Shown here: in pieces, positions 27,993 to 38,838 of the stretch
Layout: the number at the start of each line of letters is the position of its first letter
Numbering within the stretch: position 1 is the first letter of the stretch
Source of the DNA: Gammaproteobacteria bacterium
GTDB lineage: Bacteria; Pseudomonadota; Gammaproteobacteria; Pseudomonadales; Azotimanducaceae
Length of the DNA: 64,000 nucleotides
NCBI GenBank assembly: GCA_009845835.1
Contig: VXYV01000106.1
Coordinates: 1 to 64,000, forward strand
Reading direction: 5' to 3'
Position numbers and translations under genes: made by a program
The notes under the pieces: model-generated
The model's input: only the letters and a program-made list of their open reading frames with translations
Told to the model about the DNA's origin: nothing
Database searches by the model: none

Positions 27993-29515
27993 TTACGATA
28001 CTTGCGATGATCGCACTAGTATTGGCGATTAGTTATTGGTTATTTCGTGAGGCAATCTATGGAAAGCCAGCGAATAGATGGCAGCGTGCGGACGCGAATT
28101 TAGCGATTTATGAAGAACGTACGAGTGCAATTGACGAAAATGAGGCAACCTTAGAAACCGCAGATGAAGCAAAACGATTACTACTAGCAGACGCTGCCGA
28201 TGCAAAACGCGAATCCAAAAACGAGAGTTCAAAACCATTCATCGGAATCGTCAGTGTCGTTTTTGTCAGCATTCTCGGTATGCTGGGTTATCTCTATTGG
28301 GGCGACCCATTTGCGGCGAGTTTGGATACGATCGCACAGCAATTACAAGTTGCGACTCAAATGGAAGCCGGACCCAAAAAAATTGCAGAACTCGATACCA
28401 TCATCGACTTACTAGAACGACGGAATCGTTCCCGCCGCGGAAATTCTGCCTCAGCGACATACCTCACCCACGTGTACTTTCTCAAAGGCGACTATGACTC
28501 GGTTGTCGAAACCCATCGCAAAGCCGAAGAACTAGGTAGAACGTCGTTGAATTCTGATGTCGAACGTATCAGGGCTGAATTTGTGTTGAACAACGGTTTA
28601 ATGAATGACGACATCAAGAGAATATCGAACCGAATTGAAGAATTAGATCCGGGTAATCCCATCGTCATGCAGACCTATGGATTGGATGCTTGGCGCCTCC
28701 GAGATTTTCTTAAAGCACGATATTACTTCGAACGAGCCTTACAGCATGACGAAGAGATTTCGCCAGCTAGTACAGCAATACTCGAAGAACTGATTCATCG
28801 AACGAACGCTCAGTTACCAGCACATCACATCGCGATTGTCGTGAATGTCAATATTGCTTCTTTGGAATTCGCGAACACTTGGTTAATTGTTTACGTACGG
28901 AGCACAAATTTATTGCAACCCCTTGCACTAGTCAAACGACCTTTTGCGCGCGCGGAACAATACTCGTTAGTGTTAGACGATGCAGTTACCACGGCGAATT
29001 CTTATTCTCTATCGGAACAACAAAAGGTGCAAGTAATTGCCCGTTTGTCTCGTTCGTCAAGCCTGTTAACAGAAGACACGATCATAGAGGTTCAAAGTCG
29101 TTGGGTCGATCCTCGGGACGCACCGGACTTAACACTTACACTTGATCCCCAAAAACCAGTCTTAAAGACGTTCACTGCAGTCGTTGAGTTAGCCGACCAC
29201 ATTAACATGGATGAAGGTGAAGGTGAATTTGTGTACATTTTTGGGGCTGGAATTGACGAAAACGATAGCCCATTACTTGTAAAGAAAATCTCAGTCACTG
29301 AACTACCTACAGCATTAATGTTAGGGACAGAAGACTTCACCCTACCAACCTCTGAATTCCCGGACGAGGGGTTGAACTTATTCGCTAGGCTTTCTAGGAC
29401 TGGAAATACGACAAGACAAACGGGAGATTCCGAAAGTAAAAGTGTGTTGGTTAAAGCCGGAGATACAGTCAGACTTGTAATAGACCAACCAGTTTCAGAG
29501 ACTTCGGAACATTGA
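27986..29515 (+). CDS. ccmI: cytochrome c biogenesis protein CcmI (CycH)
   Basis: Apocytochrome chaperone of the heme ligation complex (509 residues). Two membrane segments flank a cytoplasmic loop (about residues 1-20 and 85-105), followed by a periplasmic TPR region (about 140-290, including ATYLTHVYFLKGDYDSVVE). The last 200 residues form a beta-rich domain with LARLSRSG-type motifs seen in CycH homologues of gammaproteobacteria. It ends the ccm operon. Confidence 0.85.
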   Translation: MLVTILAMIALVLAISYWLFREAIYGKPANRWQRADANLAIYEERTSAIDENEATLETADEAKRLLLADAADAKRESKNESSKPFIGIVSVVFVSILGMLGYLYWGDPFAASLDTIAQQLQVATQMEAGPKKIAELDTIIDLLERRNRSRRGNSASATYLTHVYFLKGDYDSVVETHRKAEELGRTSLNSDVERIRAEFVLNNGLMNDDIKRISNRIEELDPGNPIVMQTYGLDAWRLRDFLKARYYFERALQHDEEISPASTAILEELIHRTNAQLPAHHIAIVVNVNIASLEFANTWLIVYVRSTNLLQPLALVKRPFARAEQYSLVLDDAVTTANSYSLSEQQKVQVIARLSRSSSLLTEDTIIEVQSRWVDPRDAPDLTLTLDPQKPVLKTFTAVVELADHINMDEGEGEFVYIFGAGIDENDSPLLVKKISVTELPTALMLGTEDFTLPTSEFPDEGLNLFARLSRTGNTTRQTGDSESKSVLVKAGDTVRLVIDQPVSETSEH

Positions 29516-29668
29516 TGAAACTATCGAATTTGAAAAATTAAACCAAGGCAGCAATTACAATAATCACGTATGTTCAATGCGGTTCGACGACTTGTTTCAA
29601 CGAACTCTCACGACTCTATATCTCTAAAAGTCTCACTTTAGACATTTCAACAAAAAGGTAACCACATT

Positions 29669-30973
29669 ATGTCAGACTGGCCATTTCTACGTAACGGAAA
29701 ACCACCTCATATCTGTAGTGGAGAAGGTGTGTACCTCTATACACAAGACGGAAAAGAAATATTGGACGCCGCTGCGGGCGCGGTCGCGACAAGCATTGGA
29801 CACGGTCGAACCGAAGTAGCAGACGTTATAAAAGAATCGGTACTGAAATTAGATTACATTATTCCTCCCTGGAACTGTGACGAGCGACAACAGTTAGTCG
29901 AACGTTTACGATCGTCTTGGCTACCGGATTCATTTAATCGATTTCATTTCACTAGTGGGGGCTCAGAAGCGATCGAATCTGCGATGAGAATTGCTGTGAT
30001 GTACCACTCGGCGCGCGATCAACGACACAAATGTAAGATTATCGGTCGGGATATTTCCTATCACGGGACCACACTCGGAACCATTGCTCTAGGAGGGCAT
30101 GAAGCTCGAAAGTTAGGAATCGAACATGTCCTACCTGCATTTCCTAAAGTTATTACTCCCTACCCTCTTCGTTGCGAAAGTAACGACCCAACTAGCTACT
30201 ACTTAGATGCATTTCGTTTAGTACTTGAAGAAGAAGGACCCGATACGGTAGCGGCGATAGTCGGCGAACCAATCTTAGGTGCAAGTGGAGGCGCTATGGT
30301 ACCACCGGATGGGTACTGGGAAGGTGTACGAGAAATTTGTCATGAACACAATATCCTATGGATCGCGGACGAAGTTATGACGGGTTTTGCTCGTACGGGA
30401 ACCAAATTTGGTTATCAGCACTGGGATGCTGAACCTGATCTCATCGTTAGTGGTAAAGGTCTTGCTTGTGGTTATGCGCCGATCAACGGGGTGTTTTCTA
30501 CCGATAAGGTTGCCGAACCAATAGAGCAAGCGCCAGGGTATGCAGTAATGTTTCATACCTATGGTTCCCATCCTTCGGGGTGTGCGGCTGCTGACAAGGT
30601 TTTGGAAATTCTTGAACGAGAAGATCTTGTTAATCGTGCTCGTACCTTGGGGGAAACACTCGAAACAAAACTACAATCGGCATTTTCAAATCATCCGCAC
30701 GTGGCTGAATGCCGTGGAAAAGGAATGCTACAAGCAATCGAGGTTGTAAAAAATAGAAGTACACTTGAAACTTACGATCTTGCGGAGAACGTTACCGGAA
30801 AAATTATTAACCATAGTTTTCAGAATGGCGTTCATTTTTATGGAGCTGGAACCGGAGTCGTACGTGATGTGATACTCATTGGTCCCCCCTTAACCATCGA
30901 AGAGCATCATATTGACCAAATGGTTGGTGTACTTTCCGACGCAGTAGACGCCGTGACGCAGACAACCAACTGA
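29669..30973 (+). CDS. class III PLP-dependent aminotransferase
   Basis: A 434-residue fold-type I aminotransferase. The PLP-phosphate region is HFTSGGSEAIESAMRIA, the Asp contacting the PLP nitrogen is in LWIADEVMTGFARTG, and the Schiff-base Lys263 lies in SGKGLACGYAPI. Class III enzymes use omega-amino donors such as beta-alanine, GABA, diamines or amines related to taurine; the exact substrate cannot be read. The ATG is preceded by AAAGGT. No catabolic partner genes are adjacent. Confidence 0.87.
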   Translation: MSDWPFLRNGKPPHICSGEGVYLYTQDGKEILDAAAGAVATSIGHGRTEVADVIKESVLKLDYIIPPWNCDERQQLVERLRSSWLPDSFNRFHFTSGGSEAIESAMRIAVMYHSARDQRHKCKIIGRDISYHGTTLGTIALGGHEARKLGIEHVLPAFPKVITPYPLRCESNDPTSYYLDAFRLVLEEEGPDTVAAIVGEPILGASGGAMVPPDGYWEGVREICHEHNILWIADEVMTGFARTGTKFGYQHWDAEPDLIVSGKGLACGYAPINGVFSTDKVAEPIEQAPGYAVMFHTYGSHPSGCAAADKVLEILEREDLVNRARTLGETLETKLQSAFSNHPHVAECRGKGMLQAIEVVKNRSTLETYDLAENVTGKIINHSFQNGVHFYGAGTGVVRDVILIGPPLTIEEHHIDQMVGVLSDAVDAVTQTTN

Positions 30974-30999
30974 CAAAAAAGTTTGTGTCAGCACAAGCG

Positions 31000-31551
31000 T
31001 TACAACTCAAACTTAAATTCGACTGGGTCGGGTAGTTCTGGGCAAAAATATCGTTCCAACGACCAAGTCACGAGTTTGTCCTTACTAAACAGAAAATCTC
31101 CACGCAACGATTGTCCCATCAAAATGTATGGGAGCCAAAACTGATCGTCCTCCCACATCCGACTAAACGGAAGATTATCTAGATCACACCAAAACGGGAT
31201 AGCTTCGGTAGTTTCCTCAGGGACACCGTCAAATCGATGACAACGGAAAACGTGCCCCTGTAACGCGAAGCGATTACTGAAATCTTGAAACCGCAGCACG
31301 GCGACTGGATAGAGTTCGTATACCTTTATACCGATTTCTTCTTCCACCTCTCGAATCGCACACTCTTTCATAGATTCACCGACTTCTAATTTACCACCCG
31401 GCGCATTCACTCGACCTGCCCCGTGTCCTCTGAGTTTTTCAATCAACAACACCTGATTGTTACTTGTAACATAAACTAGAGTAGCATAGATCGGTGGTTT
31501 CCAGTCTTTAGGCAGGTACCCCAGCGACGACTGATCAACTTTCTGCGTCAC
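31000..31551 (-). CDS. NUDIX hydrolase
   Basis: The Nudix box GX5EX7REUXEEXGU is complete in GGKLEVGESMKECAIREVEEEIGI. The fold suggests a MutT-like 8-oxo-dGTP diphosphatase that cleans damaged nucleotides. A GTG at 31551, 4 bp after the dUTPase stop, is the preferred start (183 residues); an ATG at 31617 would overlap the dUTPase gene by 62 bp. Together with the adjacent dUTPase this forms a nucleotide-pool cleaning pair. Confidence 0.82.
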   Translation of the reverse strand: MTQKVDQSSLGYLPKDWKPPIYATLVYVTSNNQVLLIEKLRGHGAGRVNAPGGKLEVGESMKECAIREVEEEIGIKVYELYPVAVLRFQDFSNRFALQGHVFRCHRFDGVPEETTEAIPFWCDLDNLPFSRMWEDDQFWLPYILMGQSLRGDFLFSKDKLVTWSLERYFCPELPDPVEFKFEL

Positions 31552-31555
31552 GAAG

Positions 31556-32221
31556 TTAGGTTTTACTGGTTTCGTAGTCTTGCTGCAGTTTCCGATGTAG
31601 TGAACCGGCGAACCCAACAGCGAACGGATCCATTTCTTGAACCAACCTCGCTAAATGCACATTGTCTTCTTGCCCGTTCCAGATTTTTCGGTAGGTACCT
31701 TCTTTGTATCCATTTGCTTGACGAAATAGATTTAACATATTCTTACCAATATACAGACCATACAATTCCTTGAGCGAAAGATCAATAGCCTTCAATAAGT
31801 CCACAAATGCAATAACATCGAATTTCTTCTGTAAAGCATGGAATGCAAGAGTTTCGACACAGTCATGCAACTGTTCGACACTCGCCCGGGTTGTTGTTTC
31901 ACATTCAACCATCAAATGTGAAAGTTCATCCAAATCGGTTTTTTGAATTATGATCATCGACAAACCAAAGTGCCAAATGTCTACCACTTCGAGCTTTGTT
32001 TGCGATATGTCGGGTAATTGATGTTTCCACCACTTCCACCCATAGTGATCTAGTAGTTCAGCACATTCAGTCCAAATGGCTCGATGAAATGGATAACCCT
32101 GTTCAATCCAATTGGGGTGAACTTCTCGATTGTGCTTATCCTGAAGGTTAACCATATCGTGTAAAAATCGTCGAAAAGTGTCTGCTGAGCAATTCGCACT
32201 CTTGAGAGTTGGTTGGGTCAT
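31556..32221 (-). CDS. dut: dimeric dUTP diphosphatase
   Basis: An all-alpha NTP pyrophosphatase of the dimeric dUTPase type (221 residues). Recognised by LLDHYGWKWWKHQ and the metal-binding ECAELLDHYG together with KLEVVDIWHFGLSM, where Glu and Asp residues bind Mg. It hydrolyses dUTP to dUMP, limiting uracil in DNA and feeding thymidylate synthesis. Many gammaproteobacteria use the trimeric form instead. The NUDIX gene follows within 5 bp. Confidence 0.87.
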   Translation of the reverse strand: MTQPTLKSANCSADTFRRFLHDMVNLQDKHNREVHPNWIEQGYPFHRAIWTECAELLDHYGWKWWKHQLPDISQTKLEVVDIWHFGLSMIIIQKTDLDELSHLMVECETTTRASVEQLHDCVETLAFHALQKKFDVIAFVDLLKAIDLSLKELYGLYIGKNMLNLFRQANGYKEGTYRKIWNGQEDNVHLARLVQEMDPFAVGFAGSLHRKLQQDYETSKT

Positions 32222-32495
32222 ATTAGAAAGTTAAGTCGTGACGGGTTTGAATTTGTATGTGAAATTCTATTAACCGGCTAGAAATGTAGTGTGACCGATT
32301 TACCAATCGTTCTCCTTTCATAACTCGTTGCAAACATATGGAAAATTTTGTTGTCGTGTGTAGACTACGTACTTAGAGAAACTTTGGGAATACACTTACA
32401 TCTGGATAGGTATGCGATAGTATCTGTTTCAACACTAGGTACCAACTCTGGTAAGGGCTGGCATCTACAAAATAAATAGCTATGGACTTTTAAAC

Positions 32496-32524
32496 TTGAA
32501 AAACTTAAGCATTATCACTATATT
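32496..32524 (+). promoter_or_regulatory. sigma70-like promoter of lon
   Basis: TTGAAA and TATATT separated by exactly 17 bp, 40 bp before the lon ATG. The -35 element also fits the sigma32 start CTTGAA, but the -10 lacks the CCCCAT pattern, so a heat-shock promoter is not supported by sequence. The rest of the 342-bp gap (32222-32563) shows no gene or other element. Confidence 0.5.
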
Positions 32525-32563
32525 TATCATTGATAGGCATGTAAAGTAAAAGGACCGGTACCT

Positions 32564-34888
32564 ATGCACGAAGTTCCAATATTACCACTCAAGAATCTAG
32601 TCGTTTTTCCGCGACAAATCGCACCCATCGCCGTAGGTCGTGAACGATCCCTCAAAGCAATTGATCATGCATGGGGAGACGACGGTCGCATCATAACTCT
32701 GCTACAAAAAGACATCGAAAACGAAGATCCGGTACAAGATGAACTCTATGAAATCGGCTCTCTTTGTCAAATTAAGCGTGTGGATAAACGAAATGATCGC
32801 GCCCAAGTTATCGTGGAAGCAATGAATCGTGTGCGCGTCACTTCCATTTCTGAAAAGCAAGATTTTCACGTCGGAGATTACGTTGAATTACCCAATCTCG
32901 CTGAACAAGCTGGCACACTCAGCGCCGAATCGACCGCAGCTCACAACACCGCAGTCGAAATTGCGAAAAAGTTATCGAAACTCATCAATCCAGATAAGAG
33001 CGATCAGATCTTCCAGCAGTTTGTAGGACAGTTCAAGAATCCGATCACTCAAATGTATCGTATTGCTTCCTATGCTAAACATATGAGTTTCCTGCAAGCG
33101 CAAGAAATTCTCGAAATCAACGACGTCGAAGAATTGATGAAATATGTCCTTGCTGTTCTAAAACACGAGATTTCGGTAACCGAGATTCAGTTAGAGATTC
33201 AGAATCAAGCGCACGAAGGATTAGAGCAGCAGCAGCGAGAGCATATGTTGCGCCAACAAAAGCGAGCCATCGAACAAGCACTCGGTGAAGGCGACAACGA
33301 CGATGAAATAGCCGATCTAAAGGAAGAGTTACGTCAAGCGAATATTCCTGACAACGCGAAGAAAGAAGTTGACAGAGAATTGAAACGACTCACTCGTATG
33401 TCTCCGCATGCAGCTGACTTTCAAGTGGCACGAAGTTATCTAGAACTAGTCGCCGAATTACCGTGGAACGTTATCACCGAAGATAACCTCGCCATTAAAA
33501 ATGCTGGCGAAATTTTGGATGAAGACCATTACGGTTTGGAGGAAGTCAAAGAACGCATTCTGGAGACGTTAGCGGTCTTGAAGTTGAATCCAGATGCGAA
33601 GGCATCAATCTTATGCTTTGTTGGACCTCCTGGTGTAGGCAAGACTTCACTCGGACAATCGGTTGCCAGAGCGATGGGAAGAAAATTCGAGCGAATGAGT
33701 CTTGGTGGTCTGCATGACGAAGCCGAGTTGAGAGGACACCGACGTACCTACATTGGTGCAATGCCTGGACGAATATTACAAGCCATTCGGCGATGCGGAG
33801 TACGCAACCCGGTTCTCATGTTAGACGAAATTGACAAACTAGGTCGAGACTTTCGAGGCGATCCGTCTGCGGCTCTCATGGAAATTCTAGACCCAGCACA
33901 GAATAAAGAATTTCGCGATAATTATTTGAACTTACCTTTCGATCTTTCAAAAGTCTTCTTCATTACAACGGCAAATACTTTAGAAGGTGTATCCAAACCA
34001 CTCTTAGATCGACTTGAAGTCCTCGAACTAACTGGATACAGCGAACACGAAAAACTTGTAATCGCGAAGAAATATCTGATCCCACGTCAGACTACTAATG
34101 CTGGTTTGAAAGACGAGAACATGATTTTCACTGACGAAGGCATACGCCATGTAATTCGTCGTTATACACGCGAAGCAGGAGTGAGAAATCTCGAACGTTC
34201 GATTGAGAGTATTGCACGGAAACGAGCAAAGAATCGACTTCTACGAAAGTCTAGTAAAGGTAAATTAACCGGCAACAAGATTGTAGACCTCCTAGGACCC
34301 GAAAAATTCAAAGAGGATTGGCATCGTAAGGAACTTACGAATGGAGTGGCCACAGGTTTAGCATGGACCGAAGCTGGTGGAGATGTGCTTTATGTAGAAG
34401 CATCACTCACATCAAAAGCAGATAAAGTAACCATTACTGGACACGTAGGGCAAGTCATGCAAGAGTCAGCCAAAGCTGCGAGAAGTTACATTTGGGCTGC
34501 GGCAGAGTCCTTGCACATTGATCGTTCAGCGATCGAGGAATCTGGAATACATATTCATGTTCCAGCTGGTGCAGTTCCTAAGGATGGACCTTCAGCTGGT
34601 ATCACGATGGCAACAGCACTCGCGAGCGCATATAGCTCGAAAGTTGTTCGAAACGACATCGCGATGACCGGTGAATTGACGCTGTCGGGACTAATTCTTC
34701 CGGTTGGTGGGATTAGGGAAAAAGTGTTAGCCGCTCATCGTTCGGGGATTCACCACGTGATTATTCCGAAGGATAACGAATCCGAACTTGAAAAGTTACC
34801 CGATGCAGTGCGAGATGAACTCACTGTGAGTTTGGTTGAGAACCTCACTGACGTCGTGAAAATCGCTATTCCAGATCTTTCGAAGTGA
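32564..34888 (+). CDS. lon: ATP-dependent protease La (Lon)
   Basis: Cytoplasmic AAA+ serine protease (774 residues). N-terminal substrate domain starting [21 protein letters not shown]+ module with Walker [12 protein letters not shown] and Walker [12 protein letters not shown], and protease domain with the Ser/Lys dyad Ser677 ([11 protein letters not shown]) and Lys720 ([14 protein letters not shown]), matching E. coli S679/K722. The gene stands alone, without the clpX-lon pairing. Confidence 0.96.
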   Translation: MHEVPILPLKNLVVFPRQIAPIAVGRERSLKAIDHAWGDDGRIITLLQKDIENEDPVQDELYEIGSLCQIKRVDKRNDRAQVIVEAMNRVRVTSISEKQDFHVGDYVELPNLAEQAGTLSAESTAAHNTAVEIAKKLSKLINPDKSDQIFQQFVGQFKNPITQMYRIASYAKHMSFLQAQEILEINDVEELMKYVLAVLKHEISVTEIQLEIQNQAHEGLEQQQREHMLRQQKRAIEQALGEGDNDDEIADLKEELRQANIPDNAKKEVDRELKRLTRMSPHAADFQVARSYLELVAELPWNVITEDNLAIKNAGEILDEDHYGLEEVKERILETLAVLKLNPDAKASILCFVGPPGVGKTSLGQSVARAMGRKFERMSLGGLHDEAELRGHRRTYIGAMPGRILQAIRRCGVRNPVLMLDEIDKLGRDFRGDPSAALMEILDPAQNKEFRDNYLNLPFDLSKVFFITTANTLEGVSKPLLDRLEVLELTGYSEHEKLVIAKKYLIPRQTTNAGLKDENMIFTDEGIRHVIRRYTREAGVRNLERSIESIARKRAKNRLLRKSSKGKLTGNKIVDLLGPEKFKEDWHRKELTNGVATGLAWTEAGGDVLYVEASLTSKADKVTITGHVGQVMQESAKAARSYIWAAAESLHIDRSAIEESGIHIHVPAGAVPKDGPSAGITMATALASAYSSKVVRNDIAMTGELTLSGLILPVGGIREKVLAAHRSGIHHVIIPKDNESELEKLPDAVRDELTVSLVENLTDVVKIAIPDLSK

Positions 34889-35511
34889 TGGTTAAAGTAT
34901 TTCAACACGATGAATATGAACACTAACTCGACGATATGATCACGGATTCTTGTCTGGACTGTTAGAAAGATCGAATCAATCTAATCTGCCCTGCATTGTC
35001 GCAATTCTCGCTTTAAGAACATTATGGTGGTGTCAATCATTTATTTGACTTGTCTTGTCTCGTATTCTTCGCATAACTGCCTAACAGAATCCAAAGACAA
35101 AAATTGACTATCAATTGCGATAGGTAGGTCTCCAATTACATTTCCGTCATAGTCCTCATAGTCCTATCAACGAACTGCCGCAATAAATCAGGAGACAACC
35201 TGTATTACCCTGTAAATCTTGATAAACCTGTACCCGATCCATTTACCCACGTTCTCGTAACAAATCATCTGGTTCCCAATCAATTGTGTTGCTCATATTG
35301 CCTTGATCCTGATGCTTCCAGGACTACTAAATCGGTTATTCAAAGACTAAAAAACAACACGTTTGAAATCGGATTTAAGTATCATTAACATTCAATAAAA
35401 CGATATAACCCGTATATGAAAACTAAATTCACAATGATCCAAATTCTCCATTTCAAATCGGGCACATCAACAACCTGAGACTTTCGAATTTCAACAAATC
35501 TGGAAAAATCT
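34889..35511. other. 623-bp gap, mostly empty
   Basis: No gene is convincing on either strand. A decayed minus-strand ORF (next entry) occupies part of it. The part before the 35512 gene is AT-rich and may hold its promoter, though no clear -35/-10 pair was settled on. Confidence 0.4.
35041..35296 (-). pseudogene. remnant of a small ORF
   Basis: Starting from an ATG at 35296 the frame reads MSNTIDWEPDDLLRERG and stops; a second clean frame of 38 codons ends at 35041 and contains DYDGNVIGDLPIAIDSQF. They look like the two ends of one short acidic protein whose middle is frameshifted, beside a short tandem repeat (CATAGTCCT twice near 35157-35174). No family was recognised. Confidence 0.35.
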
Positions 35512-35814
35512 ATGAGTACAGTAGACGGTACATGGAATACCATCGTTAATACCCCAATCGGACAACAAAAAGCAAAACTTACCGTGATTGCTAAAGGTGA
35601 TCAGTTCACCGGTCAAATGTCAACCTTACAAGGTGATCTTGCTGTCGAACAAGGAAAAGTAGATGGGAATAAACTTTCCTGGGTTTCGGCACTCGAGAAA
35701 CCGATGCCCATGCGCCTCGAGTTTCAAGTTGAAATTAACAAAGACACTATGGAAGGAACGGTGAAAATGGGAAATTTCGGCATTGCACCTGTTTGTGGAG
35801 AGCGTGAGATTTAA
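35512..35814 (+). CDS. small beta-rich hypothetical protein
   Basis: A 100-residue protein beginning VDGTWNTIVNTPIGQQKAKLT, with a repeated pattern of short beta strands and turns (GDQFTGQMST, VDGNKLSW, MPMRLEF). Similar lipocalin-like small proteins occur in proteobacteria, sometimes called DUF/avidin-like, but no function is known. No signal peptide, so probably cytoplasmic. A terminator follows the gene. Confidence 0.7.
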   Translation: MSTVDGTWNTIVNTPIGQQKAKLTVIAKGDQFTGQMSTLQGDLAVEQGKVDGNKLSWVSALEKPMPMRLEFQVEINKDTMEGTVKMGNFGIAPVCGEREI

Positions 35815-35858
35815 GAAATAAGCCATCACACCCAACGAATAACCCAAGACCTTTTACA

Positions 35859-35890
35859 AGTTGACTCAAATTGAGCCAACTATTTGTTTT
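35859..35890 (+). terminator. Rho-independent terminator
   Basis: An 11-bp arm AGTTGACTCAA pairs (one mismatch) with TTGAGCCAACT around a 1-base centre, followed by a T-rich stretch. It lies 45 bp after the small beta-rich protein gene and before the methyltransferase. Confidence 0.6.
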
Positions 35891-35946
35891 ACCAATTAAA
35901 AACTTTGCACTCCTAACACGGTTTGTATATAGCCTCCGAGAGAGTC

Positions 35947-38838
35947 ATGGCTCGACATAAAGAACCTTCGATTAACTTTCTGCTCGGAGAACTTCTTCGA
36001 ACTCGCAACCCACGATGGTCTGAAACACTGTTAGCAGAACAAGTTGGCATCTTTAGGGATTCAAAAGCCCAACCGGATTTAATCACGTTGGACGAAGTCC
36101 CAGTAGTTTTAGAGACCGAATTTGCTCCAGCACGTACCGTGGAATCCGAGGCAACATCCAGGCTTGGGCTAGTTGTAGCTGAAAGTGGCCGTTTGGTCGA
36201 ACACGCAATCGCTTGCCGTTTACCCGAATCACTTAGAACAACGAAAGATCCGAGAATAGATTTAGACGAAGCTCAAATTGAATACTGCATCTTTGAGTTA
36301 CTTGATCAAGACACGCAACGTTGGCCAATCAAAGGGTGGATCACTGGTTCCATCAATGATTTGACCGATTGTTTGGAAATGGTCAGACTCTCTGAACAAT
36401 TGATTGCCGAGAGTACCGAGGTATTGGAACAAGCTGTAAATGAATCTGCTCATGTTATCTTGAATGATTTCAGGGAAAACTCTGTCGTTTGTCAAAAATT
36501 AGGTGAGTTACTCAACCAAGAACCATCAATACAAACCGTGTGCATGGCTATGACGATACTCGCCAACGCCTTCACCTTTCATATGTCAATTCAACAAGCT
36601 CATAACTTACCAGATTTTGAAGAGCTGAAGAATGGTTCAAGTGGGATACTGCCGATGGAATTACTACCGTGCTGGCGATTCATCCTAAAAGAGATCAATT
36701 ATTGGCCAATCTTTGACATTGCAACCAAAGTAGTCGAATGTCTTGGGACTAAATTGTCGATCGTGATATTTCAAAAAATGGAACGCGCGGCCGCAAGATT
36801 GGTGGTTATCGGGTCTACAAGTATTCATGACCTTTCGGGGCGCATGCTACAACGTTTGATAACCGATCGAAAGTTCCTCGCGACGTTCTACACGTTACCC
36901 AATAGTGCCGCGTTACTCGCAGAATTGAGTCTTGGGAGGGTTGACACGGAATTGTCCAACTTGGAAGAAACATCAGCTTTAAAAATCGCAGATTTTGCTT
37001 GCGGAACTGGAACTTTGATAACCGCTGCTTACCAAGTCTTGTTACGCAAGTTTAGACGCAAGGGTGGTAATGAATCACAATTGCATTCATCGTTAATGGC
37101 AAACGGTCTCATTGCTGCGGACATCATGCCAGCAGCGACTCACTTGACCGCATCCCAATTGTCATCAACCAATCCAGCCATAACCTTTGATAAGACCTGC
37201 GTTTATACCATGCCTTACGGATATCAACCAGAAGAAACCGGTAGACCTGTGTCGTTAGGTTCTCTAGACTTGACAGTGGATGAAATCAGTCCAAGTATTT
37301 TTGGAACGGGATCTTATGAAATTCTCGGTACTCAAGAGAGTGATTCCGTCTTCAATATTTCGGTACCAAAAGAATCATTGGATCTAGTGATCATGAATCC
37401 TCCATTTACACGACCGACCAATCACGAGTCTACGACTGTTCCAATACCCTCCTTTGCCGGTTTTCAAACATCGGAAGAGGAGCAACGTGCAATGTCTGAT
37501 ATGCTAAAGCGACTTCGACGTAGGATGAAAACATCCGTTGGAGATGGCTATGCTGGTCTAGCATCTAACTTTATCGACTTGGCACACGTTAAAGTCAAAT
37601 CGGGAGGCGTACTAGCTCTCGTTCTTCCATTAACGGTATTACGAGGTAGTTCGTGGAAAAAATTTAGAGAACTATTAAGAAACCAGTATAAGAAAGTCAC
37701 AATTCTTTCCATTGCGGCTATAGGTTCCACAAAAAGAGCTTTTAGTGCAGACACTGGTATGGCTGAAGTCTTGATCGTCGCCACCAAAAATTCAGAGGAG
37801 GATTGCGAAACTGTCGCGGACTGTTTGTTTATAAATATGTTAGAACGACCACGTTCCGTATTAGCAGCAACCGAAACCGCTAAAGCCATCCTGAAACTTC
37901 AACCGACCTCTCCCTACGGAAGCATTATGCTAGGAAATATGCGAGTCGGACATTATTTTCGAGGTAGCTTGTCTGATGCTGGCTGTGCTGCTATACGTTC
38001 TAGCGACGTGACTCGTACTGCGCTAACCCTGCTGAGTTCAAACATTTATCTACCTCGACATTCTCAAGAACTAAACATTCCTATCGTCCCATTAGGAAAA
38101 CTTGGGAAAGCTGGTCCTGTTCATCGATCTATTGGACAATTTGAGTCAACGGCACCGACGAAACGTGGTGTTTTTCAACTATTTCAGTATGAAGGAATTC
38201 CAACTTACCCTGTTTTATGGAGTCACAATAGTGAAAGAGAAAGAAAGTTAGTGGTCAATCCAGATTCTTTCGGCGAAGTAAGACCTAGATTCGACCAAGA
38301 AGCTGAAACGCTCTGGAAGACATCAGCTACTCGAATTCATTTGAATGTCGATTTTCGCCTGACGTCACAAGCTCTTTCTGTTTGTATTACTTCTTCCAAA
38401 GTGATTGGTGGCCGTGCCTGGCCCTCGTTTGTTCTCTTCAACGAAATTTACGAAGTGCCGCTCGTACTGTGGTGTAACACAACACTTGGTCTAATTTCAA
38501 GATGGTGGGCAGGTGCTAGGCAACAGGAAGGAAGATCTATGTTGACCGTATCTACTTTGGCTGACTATCCTGTTCTAGATTGTCGGCGATTGACGAAACG
38601 GCAATTGTTGATATGTCAATCCATTTTTGATGAGTTTTCCGAGAAAGAGTTTCTACCGGCTAATGAAGCCTACCGAGACTCAACTAGGCAACTATTAGAT
38701 CAACAAATGCTTATTGACGTGTTAGGATTGCGATCTACAGTGCTAGAACCATTAGATTTATTGAGACGGCAATGGTGTACTGAACCATCTGTTCATGGTG
38801 GCAAAAGCACACGAATTTCTGTGAGCGAAGCGATATAG
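35947..38838 (+). CDS. N6-adenine DNA methyltransferase, possible type IIG-like restriction-modification enzyme
   Basis: A 963-residue protein with a SAM-binding motif I (ADFACGTGTLITAAYQ, about residues 348-363) and the catalytic motif IV NPPF (484-487), the order of gamma-class adenine methyltransferases. The first 150 residues contain GIFRDSKAQPDLIT followed by VVLETEFAPA: Asp then Glu-x-Glu, a pattern compatible with a PD-(D/E)xK-type nuclease. A large C-terminal region (about 680-960) could be the target-recognition part. No separate restriction or specificity gene is adjacent. Start at 35947 (MARHKEP) is preferred over 35923. The stop is TAG, after which the frame stays open for 66 codons (next entry). 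Methyltransferase call is firm; the nuclease idea is inference. Confidence 0.75.
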   Translation: MARHKEPSINFLLGELLRTRNPRWSETLLAEQVGIFRDSKAQPDLITLDEVPVVLETEFAPARTVESEATSRLGLVVAESGRLVEHAIACRLPESLRTTKDPRIDLDEAQIEYCIFELLDQDTQRWPIKGWITGSINDLTDCLEMVRLSEQLIAESTEVLEQAVNESAHVILNDFRENSVVCQKLGELLNQEPSIQTVCMAMTILANAFTFHMSIQQAHNLPDFEELKNGSSGILPMELLPCWRFILKEINYWPIFDIATKVVECLGTKLSIVIFQKMERAAARLVVIGSTSIHDLSGRMLQRLITDRKFLATFYTLPNSAALLAELSLGRVDTELSNLEETSALKIADFACGTGTLITAAYQVLLRKFRRKGGNESQLHSSLMANGLIAADIMPAATHLTASQLSSTNPAITFDKTCVYTMPYGYQPEETGRPVSLGSLDLTVDEISPSIFGTGSYEILGTQESDSVFNISVPKESLDLVIMNPPFTRPTNHESTTVPIPSFAGFQTSEEEQRAMSDMLKRLRRRMKTSVGDGYAGLASNFIDLAHVKVKSGGVLALVLPLTVLRGSSWKKFRELLRNQYKKVTILSIAAIGSTKRAFSADTGMAEVLIVATKNSEEDCETVADCLFINMLERPRSVLAATETAKAILKLQPTSPYGSIMLGNMRVGHYFRGSLSDAGCAAIRSSDVTRTALTLLSSNIYLPRHSQELNIPIVPLGKLGKAGPVHRSIGQFESTAPTKRGVFQLFQYEGIPTYPVLWSHNSERERKLVVNPDSFGEVRPRFDQEAETLWKTSATRIHLNVDFRLTSQALSVCITSSKVIGGRAWPSFVLFNEIYEVPLVLWCNTTLGLISRWWAGARQQEGRSMLTVSTLADYPVLDCRRLTKRQLLICQSIFDEFSEKEFLPANEAYRDSTRQLLDQQMLIDVLGLRSTVLEPLDLLRRQWCTEPSVHGGKSTRISVSEAI

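Noticed and set aside
30968..30992. CTGACA...TGTCAG inverted repeat after the aminotransferase as a terminator
   Set aside because: Short stem, A-rich loop and no T run; not convincing as an intrinsic terminator.
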